NCBI GenBank assembly: GCA_902783795.1
Contig: CACZSO010000148.1
Coordinates: 1 to 10,318, forward strand
Source: an uncultured Eubacteriales bacterium
Lineage (GTDB): Bacteria > Bacillota > Clostridia > Lachnospirales > Lachnospiraceae
Direction of reading: 5' to 3'
DNA length: 10,318 nucleotides
Shown here piece after piece: positions 4,271 to 10,318 of this stretch. Under the pieces are notes generated by a model that worked only from the letters and a program-made list of their open reading frames with translations, was not told the origin of the DNA and did no database searches. Both the position numbers and the translations under genes were made by a program. How positions within the stretch are numbered: the first letter of the stretch is position 1; every line of letters starts with the position of its first letter.

Positions 4271-6808
4271 ATGAACAGAATATCCGGAAAAAAACTGAAA
4301 TGGCTGGTCTTTATTCTTGCAGCCTGTCTTTTGATAAACACATGGTCAGCCGCTTCCTCTGTACGGACAGTATATGCCGCTGAGGAAGGGGGGCCCACAG
4401 AGACCCTGGCTCCTGAAGAGGAGCAGGAAGATACTGAGCCCGGCGGTCAGGGCCAGGAGGATACCGGGAGTCCGGAGGGTTCTTCTGACGTTCCGCAAGA
4501 CTCGGATACAGAACCTCAGGGAAGTTCAGATACCCCCTCTGATACTTCAGACCAGGACACTTCACCGCAGGAAAACACAGAGCCGCAGCCGGGAGAATCT
4601 TCTCAGGACACTTCGGATTCTGAGTCTGATACGCAGCCTTCCCAGACGCCTGAAGACACAGAACCCTCTGCGGATACAGAGCCTTCTGAAACTCAGCCTT
4701 CTGAAACCCAGCCTTCAGAAACGGAACCTCAAAGTTCTGCGGATCAGCCGGAGGATAGTACAGGTGCCCCGGAAGTGGAAAGTTCCGTTGCCCCCACCAT
4801 ATCAGATATCCCGGAAGACCCGGATTATCTTCAGATCGGTGATTATCGGCTGAAACTGTCGTTAACCGATGAAGAACCGCCGGAAGGTTTTTTTGCTGCG
4901 TATGATATCCATACTTTCCAGTATTCAGTGCATTGCTTTTTCAGCACGAATTACCGCGAATATGTCTATGTGGCAGAAAAGGACGGCTTCTCTGGCAACT
5001 ATGTTTATGATGAAGTGAATAAAACATTGATTCCCTTCGTCATGGCGGAAGAAGACGGGGGTGAACATCCTTACATGGTCCTGCCTCTGAAAGGTACGGA
5101 AAACATCCCGGGCCAGATCCTGGGAGAAGGCCAGGTACCTGTTAAAGACACTGTTACCGGTAACCTGATAGAAGTTCCCTGTCTGTATGTCCAGGATATC
5201 AGCGGAAGTCAGGATACGCTTTTCTGCCTGAAATCCTACAGCGGCACGTCAGACTATTATGTCGTACTGGAAAATGAGGCAGGAAATACCGTCTTCTTAA
5301 GTTATAATGAATTAGATGAGCGTCTCAGAGAAGTAGAAGAGGAAATGACTAAGACTTCTTCTGATGAAACAGTACTGCCTTCCTCAGAGTCCGTTACACC
5401 TTCTTCCAGTGAAAGCCCGAATGGAAACAAGAACCGTAACAGCCTGCTGTTAAATTATAAACTATGGCTTGGCATTATCATCTTCGTGATCCTGGTCCTT
5501 ATCATAGCCATCATCATCGTTTTCAGGATGAGCCGGAAGCAGGATGAGGAAGAAGAGGAGATAGAAGAATTTGAAAGAAGCGCGCGGAGAAGACATGATA
5601 TCATGAACCAGCCGGGAGGCACAGAAAGCGGTTATAATAATCATTATTCCGATGAACCTGAGCCTTTTGATATTTCCTTTGAGGATTCTTTCCCGGAAGA
5701 AATGGAAGTAGCCATAAGCGAAGCAAAAAAGGACTACTCTCATGTAGAGTCTTTTGCCCGCCCCCAAAATGAGGACGTGTCAGATCCTGGTGAAGCAGAG
5801 GATCTCAGCTCTTCCATTGCCGCAGCGGAAGAAGAAGTCCTGGCCCGGGATCCGGATCTTGAACCTTTGTTTGAGGATGCAGAGGAGGGCTTCGAAGATG
5901 ATGACGATATTCCTCTCATCGATTCAGATGATCTGGATGATGTTTCGGATCTAGATGATAATGATACGGATCTCGATCTTTATGAAGAAGAGTCTGAAAA
6001 GATCCCAGAGGAATATGAGGATGATGCCGAGGCGTCTCTTGAGGAAGACTCTGAATATGATGACGAAGACGAAATCGATGATCATTTAGAAGATAATCTT
6101 GAAGACGGTCTGGAAAATGACTATTCTGATGAATATTATGACGATGAAGAGTCTGAATATTCTTCGAAAGATCATGAAGAGTATTTAGAAAATGATACTG
6201 AGGACGATATAGAGACTGATTCCGATGAAGATCTTGGATCCTATGATGAAGTCGACTCCGGAGATGTTTCCGGTATCTATTCAGAGGATGGATCTGACAT
6301 CAGCATCGGCGAATCCGCTGCTGAAGCAGACATTTATGAAGAAGATGATCTGGTGCAGGATCTGGATAATATCGCCGAGCCTCAGGATGATTCTGAAGAA
6401 GTATCATCTTCCGATGAAATCCCCGAAGATCCCTGGAAGGGATTCCGCTTTGCCGATGACGCAGAGGTAGAAGTGGTCAGGAAGAAACCGATAGCTTCCG
6501 TTGAAGAAACAGATGATTTTGTTCCTGCTCAAAGGATCCGGACAAAATACATCCCTCTGGAAGAAGAGGATGACAGTCTGGACGAGCTTAAGCTGGATGA
6601 GATCATCATGACCAGCCATGCAGTGGAAAAGACCGAAAGCGAGGCAGAGCCGGAACAAAACATTTCCAGCCGAAGCAAAAGACTGAATGAAGAACAGGAA
6701 CTCAGAAAGTACGTAGATTCTTTCATAGCTCCGAAAAAGGACATTGATGCAGAAGAGACTTCTTCTTCCGGTGATGATTTTGAGGAGATCCACCTGACTG
6801 AAGACTAA
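4271..6808 (+). CDS. Large acidic single-pass membrane protein of unknown function
   Basis: I do not recognise this 845-residue protein. Residues 7-28 form a basic-then-hydrophobic signal peptide with likely cleavage near VYA-AEE (about 36). Residues 38-180 are low complexity, rich in Ser, Thr, Pro, Glu, Asp and Gln, including three PSET[QE] repeats. Residues 183-350 look folded, with many aromatic residues (for example GNYVYDEVNKTLIPF). After a Ser-rich linker, residues 396-419 are a transmembrane helix followed by basic residues (RMSRK), placing the C-terminal part inside the cell. That tail is extremely acidic: residues 541-660 have 65 Asp/Glu, two Lys and no Arg. Two less acidic patches, about 720-765 and 798-823, may be binding motifs. 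GGAGAA 5 nt before the ATG supports the start. It is the first gene of the operon, 17 bp before mcsA, in the place of ctsR in Bacillus. A link with McsAB/ClpC is inference from position only. Confidence 0.85.
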   Translation: MNRISGKKLKWLVFILAACLLINTWSAASSVRTVYAAEEGGPTETLAPEEEQEDTEPGGQGQEDTGSPEGSSDVPQDSDTEPQGSSDTPSDTSDQDTSPQENTEPQPGESSQDTSDSESDTQPSQTPEDTEPSADTEPSETQPSETQPSETEPQSSADQPEDSTGAPEVESSVAPTISDIPEDPDYLQIGDYRLKLSLTDEEPPEGFFAAYDIHTFQYSVHCFFSTNYREYVYVAEKDGFSGNYVYDEVNKTLIPFVMAEEDGGEHPYMVLPLKGTENIPGQILGEGQVPVKDTVTGNLIEVPCLYVQDISGSQDTLFCLKSYSGTSDYYVVLENEAGNTVFLSYNELDERLREVEEEMTKTSSDETVLPSSESVTPSSSESPNGNKNRNSLLLNYKLWLGIIIFVILVLIIAIIIVFRMSRKQDEEEEEIEEFERSARRRHDIMNQPGGTESGYNNHYSDEPEPFDISFEDSFPEEMEVAISEAKKDYSHVESFARPQNEDVSDPGEAEDLSSSIAAAEEEVLARDPDLEPLFEDAEEGFEDDDDIPLIDSDDLDDVSDLDDNDTDLDLYEEESEKIPEEYEDDAEASLEEDSEYDDEDEIDDHLEDNLEDGLENDYSDEYYDDEESEYSSKDHEEYLENDTEDDIETDSDEDLGSYDEVDSGDVSGIYSEDGSDISIGESAAEADIYEEDDLVQDLDNIAEPQDDSEEVSSSDEIPEDPWKGFRFADDAEVEVVRKKPIASVEETDDFVPAQRIRTKYIPLEEEDDSLDELKLDEIIMTSHAVEKTESEAEPEQNISSRSKRLNEEQELRKYVDSFIAPKKDIDAEETSSSGDDFEEIHLTED
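4682..4726 (+). repeat. Three 15-bp tandem repeats encoding PSETQ/PSETE
   Basis: Units at 4682-4696, 4697-4711 and 4712-4726 encode PSETQ, PSETQ and PSETE. They differ by only a few third-position changes apart from the last codon. They lie in the low-complexity outer region of the acidic membrane protein, a likely site of length variation between strains. Confidence 0.85.
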
Positions 6809-6825
6809 CACAGACAGGAGCTTTT

Positions 6826-7395
6826 ATGATTTGTGAGAAATGTAAAAAAAGAGAAGCCCGGGTAAAGATCACGAAAGTGATCAATGGCATATCAGAAGTG
6901 CATAATCTTTGCCCGGAATGTGCCATGGACTTAAGAGTCCTGGATACCGGCATGACTCCCGAATGGTCCAGCGCCATTTTCCGGCTTCTTTCGGATACCC
7001 CCGGACAGAAGAATGGACGGAAGCCTCAGACGGTCTATGATGAAAAGCTGAAGACCATGGAATGCCCTACCTGTCATAAACGTTACGGGGATTTTCTGGA
7101 AGACGGACAGTTTGGCTGTGCTGACTGTTATGATGCTTTTTCTCCTTTTATGGATCAGATGATATTGTCCATCCAGGGTGCGGATTCTCACACAGGCAAG
7201 AGGCCGGCTTCATTGAGACTGAAGACCCCGGAACCTAAGAGACAGGGTGACATCGCAGAAGAAATGCTGACCCCTGAAGAAGAGACTGAAATGTTGAAGA
7301 TCAGACTTCAGGAAGCCATCTATGCTGAAGATTATGAAACAGCGGCTAAGCTTCGTGACCAGATCAAAGCACTTTCAAAGGAGCTGAAGGCATGA
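6826..7395 (+). CDS. mcsA: McsA, zinc-binding activator/adaptor of the McsB-ClpC system
   Basis: The protein has 189 residues, the usual McsA size. Four CxxC pairs (C3/C6, C29/C32, C80/C83, C98/C101) form two zinc sites, and the C-terminal part (about 151-189, with LKIRLQEAIYAEDYETAAKL) is a UVR motif of the UvrB/UvrC/ClpC type. Family knowledge: McsA binds and activates the arginine kinase McsB and takes part in heat and metal stress quality control in the cytosol. AGGAG lies 5 nt before the ATG. The gene follows the acidic membrane protein by 17 bp, and its stop overlaps the mcsB start by 4 bp (ATGA), as expected for partners. The insert between the two zinc sites (about 40-75) carries no recognised motif. 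Confidence 0.94.
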   Translation: MICEKCKKREARVKITKVINGISEVHNLCPECAMDLRVLDTGMTPEWSSAIFRLLSDTPGQKNGRKPQTVYDEKLKTMECPTCHKRYGDFLEDGQFGCADCYDAFSPFMDQMILSIQGADSHTGKRPASLRLKTPEPKRQGDIAEEMLTPEEETEMLKIRLQEAIYAEDYETAAKLRDQIKALSKELKA

Positions 7396-8429
7396 GCCGC
7401 TGGTATAATGAATCCGGGAAGAACAGTGATATCATCCTGGTAAGCCGCATCCGTTTATTACGGAATTTTGCCGGCTGGCCATTCCCGGGGCAGGAATCCG
7501 AGTCAGAGGTAAGGGCACTGCTTTCTATGGCAGAAGAGAAGCTTTCAGATCTTTCAACAGCCGTCCAGGAAGAGGTGTCAGAAACACCCGCCGGCCTTTT
7601 TGAGGAGTCTGAGCGCCAGGCGCTTAAAGAGCGTCATATCATCAATAATGCAGCCTTAAGGACTAATCATGATTACAGGCTTTTCACCTCAGAGTCAGAG
7701 GATTTTTCCCTGACCTTGAATGTGGAAGACCATGTACGCCTGCTGCTTTCCAGGCGGGGAGACTGTCTGACAGAGCTTTGGGAAAAGATCAGTTATATCG
7801 ATGATTACATTGACAGCTGTATCCCTTATGCGTTTGATAAAAAGCAGGGCTTCAGGACTTCACGCATCAGCAACATGGGTACCGGGATGCGCTGCTATTA
7901 TGTGATGCATCTTCCGCTGCTCACAGAAGAACCTTCGTTTAAGGATCTTCTGGCTGAAATGACGAAGCACGGTGTAATCGTGCGGGACGCTTTGGATCTG
8001 GATGAAAAACATACAGGAGGTCTTTATGTTCTCTATAACCAGAGGACTTTAGGCCTTTCCGAGAACGATATCATGGACATCCTGTCACTGGTAGCCGGAA
8101 GGCTCATGGATCAGGAGAAAGAACTCCGTAAAAATGCGGATCTTATCAAACTGAAGGACCGGGTCATGAGGGCTTATGGCCTTTTGACATACGCCAGACT
8201 GATGGACCTTCCCGAAAGCTGCCGGCTGATATCAGATATCATGCTGGGCGAGTCTTTGGGATTCTTTAAAAACAATGGGAACTTTTCTTCCTACGAACTG
8301 ATGCTGGGCGTTTTCCCCGGCAACCTTCAGGTATACTACCAGTCTCTCTTTAACGAGGATGAGATCAAAGAAAAAAGAGCCGGATTTCTGCAGCACTTTC
8401 TGAGCAGGCTGGAGATCTCCGATAAGTAA
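7392..8429 (+). CDS. mcsB: McsB-like protein arginine kinase with altered active-site and phosphoarginine-binding residues
   Basis: The 345-residue protein aligns along its length with McsB (B. subtilis about 363), the phosphagen-kinase relative that phosphorylates arginines to mark proteins for ClpCP. Kept elements are SRIRLLRN (18-25), SERQALKERH (73-82), NVEDHVR (110-116), NMGTGMR (161-167), R198 and NQRTLGLSE (216-224), which include the arginines that hold ATP phosphates. Compared with remembered B. subtilis McsB, three sites differ. The active-site Cys in SCPTN is R158 in SRISN. The Glu of GEGSEA falls on K206, with E205 next to it. The Arg-Asp pair of the C-terminal phosphoarginine-binding domain is I325-K326. 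It may be a weak, retuned or non-catalytic kinase. The start overlaps the mcsA stop, and clpC follows after 12 bp. Confidence 0.88.
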   Translation: MSRWYNESGKNSDIILVSRIRLLRNFAGWPFPGQESESEVRALLSMAEEKLSDLSTAVQEEVSETPAGLFEESERQALKERHIINNAALRTNHDYRLFTSESEDFSLTLNVEDHVRLLLSRRGDCLTELWEKISYIDDYIDSCIPYAFDKKQGFRTSRISNMGTGMRCYYVMHLPLLTEEPSFKDLLAEMTKHGVIVRDALDLDEKHTGGLYVLYNQRTLGLSENDIMDILSLVAGRLMDQEKELRKNADLIKLKDRVMRAYGLLTYARLMDLPESCRLISDIMLGESLGFFKNNGNFSSYELMLGVFPGNLQVYYQSLFNEDEIKEKRAGFLQHFLSRLEISDK

Positions 8430-8441
8430 AGGAGAAGATCA

Positions 8442-10318
8442 TTGGCAGCAAGTCGTTTTACTGATTCCGCTAAAAATGCATTGGCAAAGGCTAAAGAAGC
8501 CGCCAGGGAAATGGGGGCTGCAGCCGTAGGCAGCGAACATCTGCTTTTAGGGTTGCTTAAATGCGAAGAAGGCATGGCCTATGAAGCATTGACCCAGCTG
8601 GGTGTCACCGCAAGGGACGTCCAGGACCTGGTAAGAAAATATCTGATCTCTAATTATTCCGTGGCAGAATTCCAGGGGTATGATTATTCCCCCATGTCTG
8701 CAAGGATCCTTCAGAGCGCCGTGGAAAAAGCGGCCTTGTATAAATCCCAGACAGTAGGTACTGAGCATATTCTGCTGGCCATCCTTGGATTCACTAACGC
8801 TTCAGCCTGCCGGCTGCTGACTTCTTTAGGGATCTCATTAGAACGTCTGCATCTGGATATCGTATCCATGATCCAGCGAAGAAACCCTCAGCGTACTGAC
8901 CGGCAGCAGGAGACCGGTGATCCACGCCAGCCCCGGAATTCTTCTACCCCCACTTTAGATACTTATTCACGGGATCTTACGGAAATGGCCCGGTCCGGGA
9001 AACTGGATCCTATCATCGGACGTTCCCAGGAGATCGCCCGGGTGATCCAGATCTTAAGCCGGCGGACGAAAAACAACCCCTGTCTCATCGGTGAGCCCGG
9101 CGTAGGTAAGACCGCGGTGATCGAAGGCCTGGCCCTCAGGATCACGGAAGGTTCTGTGCCGGATATCATGAAAGATAAGCGGCTGGTCTCCCTGGATCTT
9201 TCCGGCATGGTGGCGGGTTCCAAGTACCGGGGTGAATTCGAAGAACGTATCAAAAATGTGATCAATGAAGTTTCCTCCGATCACAATGTGATCTTATTTA
9301 TCGATGAGATCCATACCATCATCGGGGCCGGCGGGGCAGAAGGTGCCCTGGATGCCGCCAATATCATCAAACCTTCTTTAGCAAGAGGCGAGATCCAGCT
9401 CATCGGCGCCACCACCATCACAGAATACAGGAAGCATATCGAAAAAGATGCAGCCCTGGAACGGCGTTTCCAGCCCATCACTGTGGAAGAGCCGGATGAA
9501 GCAGATACCATAGCTATCCTGAAGGGTTTAAGAAAGACCTATGAAGACCATCACCGGGTGATCATCACGGATGACGCTATAGAAGCCGCAGTGAAGCTTT
9601 CCACCCGTTATATCAATGACCGGTTCCAGCCTGACAAATCCATCGACCTGATCGATGAAGCATCCTCTAAGATCCGGCTGAACACTTATGTCCAGCCGAA
9701 GGAGATCAAGAAGCTGGAAGATGAGATCGCCGCGCTGGAAAAGCAAAAAGAAGACGCGGTTCTTGACCAGGAATTTGAAGAAGCTTCTGAGATCAAGAAA
9801 AAACAGCAGAAATTAAGAGACCGGGCAGAGAAGATCAGACAGCGCTGGGAAAAGACCCAGGCAGAGACCAGGCCGGAAGTGACGGCGGAAGAGATCGCCG
9901 ATATCGTGTCCGGCTGGACGAAGATCCCGGTAAGCTCCATCCGCGAATCAGAAGCTGTGCGGCTTCGTACGATGGAAAATACTATCCATAAACGGGTCGT
10001 AGGACAGGAAGAAGCGGTCACCGCCGTTTCGAAAGCCATCCGGAGAGGCAGAGTCGGTCTTAAAGACCCGAAGCGTCCCATTGGTTCTTTCCTGTTCTTA
10101 GGACCTACCGGCGTAGGTAAGACAGAGCTTTGCAAAGCCTTGGCAGAAGCCATGTTCGGTACAGAAAATGCCATGATCCGTGTAGATATGTCGGAGTACA
10201 TGGAAAAGCATTCTGTCAGCAAACTTATCGGTTCGCCTCCCGGCTATGTGGGATTTGAAGAAGGCGGCCTGCTTTCTGAAAAGATCCGCAGGAATCCTTA
10301 TTCTGTGCTGCTTTTTGA
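8442..10318 (+). CDS. clpC: ClpC, AAA+ unfoldase of the ClpCP protease, 3' end cut by window
   Basis: The window holds 625 codons; full ClpC is about 810-820 residues, so the end of the second AAA+ module is missing. Order of parts: double Clp-N repeat (about 3-145, with VGSEHLLLG and VGTEHILLA), first AAA+ with Walker A GEPGVGKT (217-224) and Walker B VILFIDE (283-289), a coiled middle domain with UVR-like sequence (about 410-460), and second AAA+ with Walker A GPTGVGKT (554-561), then SEYMEKHSVSKLIGSPPGYVG. ClpC unfolds substrates and feeds them to ClpP. E32 and E108 match the glutamates reported to bind phosphoarginine in B. subtilis ClpC (E32, E106; from memory). The TTG start is chosen because AAAGGAG lies 7 nt upstream and the first residues (ASRFTDSA) match the family start; no nearby in-frame ATG fits. 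Confidence 0.96.
   Translation, partial: MAASRFTDSAKNALAKAKEAAREMGAAAVGSEHLLLGLLKCEEGMAYEALTQLGVTARDVQDLVRKYLISNYSVAEFQGYDYSPMSARILQSAVEKAALYKSQTVGTEHILLAILGFTNASACRLLTSLGISLERLHLDIVSMIQRRNPQRTDRQQETGDPRQPRNSSTPTLDTYSRDLTEMARSGKLDPIIGRSQEIARVIQILSRRTKNNPCLIGEPGVGKTAVIEGLALRITEGSVPDIMKDKRLVSLDLSGMVAGSKYRGEFEERIKNVINEVSSDHNVILFIDEIHTIIGAGGAEGALDAANIIKPSLARGEIQLIGATTITEYRKHIEKDAALERRFQPITVEEPDEADTIAILKGLRKTYEDHHRVIITDDAIEAAVKLSTRYINDRFQPDKSIDLIDEASSKIRLNTYVQPKEIKKLEDEIAALEKQKEDAVLDQEFEEASEIKKKQQKLRDRAEKIRQRWEKTQAETRPEVTAEEIADIVSGWTKIPVSSIRESEAVRLRTMENTIHKRVVGQEEAVTAVSKAIRRGRVGLKDPKRPIGSFLFLGPTGVGKTELCKALAEAMFGTENAMIRVDMSEYMEKHSVSKLIGSPPGYVGFEEGGLLSEKIRRNPYSVLLF

Noticed and set aside
4374..4853. 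Plus-strand ORF rich in Arg, Leu and Ser within the acidic protein gene
   Set aside because: It is a frame-shifted reading of the repetitive Pro/Glu/Ser codons, and its composition is a by-product of the main frame.
9686..10222. Long minus-strand ORF (178 codons) opposite clpC
   Set aside because: It lies fully within clpC coding sequence, is Ser-rich as expected of the complement of that codon use, and has no recognisable domain.

Overview
The window looks like chromosomal DNA of a Gram-positive anaerobe of the class Clostridia, probably Lachnospiraceae. The basis is AGGAGG-type ribosome binding sites, consensus sigma-A promoters, two TTG starts, an ECF-type ThiT transporter under a TPP riboswitch, an mcsA-mcsB-clpC operon and an RqcH-type NFACT protein. 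No mobile element, CRISPR array, tRNA or rRNA was seen.

Layout. (1) 1-393, minus strand: the N-terminal part of rqcH (ribosome quality control), with its own promoter. (2) 394-797: a divergent intergenic region with one good promoter in each direction. (3) 798-2455, plus strand: two genes carrying paralogous FdtA/QdtA-type sugar-isomerase cupins. In the first, the cupin is fused behind four membrane segments and the Rossmann-like domain normally found in polyprenyl-phosphate sugar transferases; the second is a soluble single-domain cupin. No other sugar-nucleotide gene lies in the window. (4) 2492-4098: a thiamine salvage unit made of TPP riboswitch, intrinsic terminator, thiT (thiamine uptake) and thiN (thiamine to TPP), the last two overlapping by 4 bp. 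(5) 4099-4270: a short intergenic region with a consensus promoter surrounded by AAAGCG repeats. (6) 4271 to the end: a tightly spaced operon of a large, very acidic single-pass membrane protein of unknown function, then mcsA, mcsB and clpC (3' end cut off by the window).

The last operon is the most interesting part. In Bacillus the order is ctsR-mcsA-mcsB-clpC. Here no ctsR is present; its place is taken by an 845-residue protein with a signal peptide, a Ser/Thr/Pro/Glu-rich outer region, one transmembrane helix and a cytoplasmic tail of about 420 residues whose core is over half Asp/Glu. The McsB is also unusual: its phosphate-binding arginines are kept, but the active-site Cys, the usual catalytic Glu position and the Arg-Asp pair of the phosphoarginine-binding domain are replaced. 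ClpC keeps the N-domain glutamates reported to bind phosphoarginine. Together these suggest a rewired McsA/McsB/ClpC system, possibly linked to the membrane; this is inference from context and remembered alignments.
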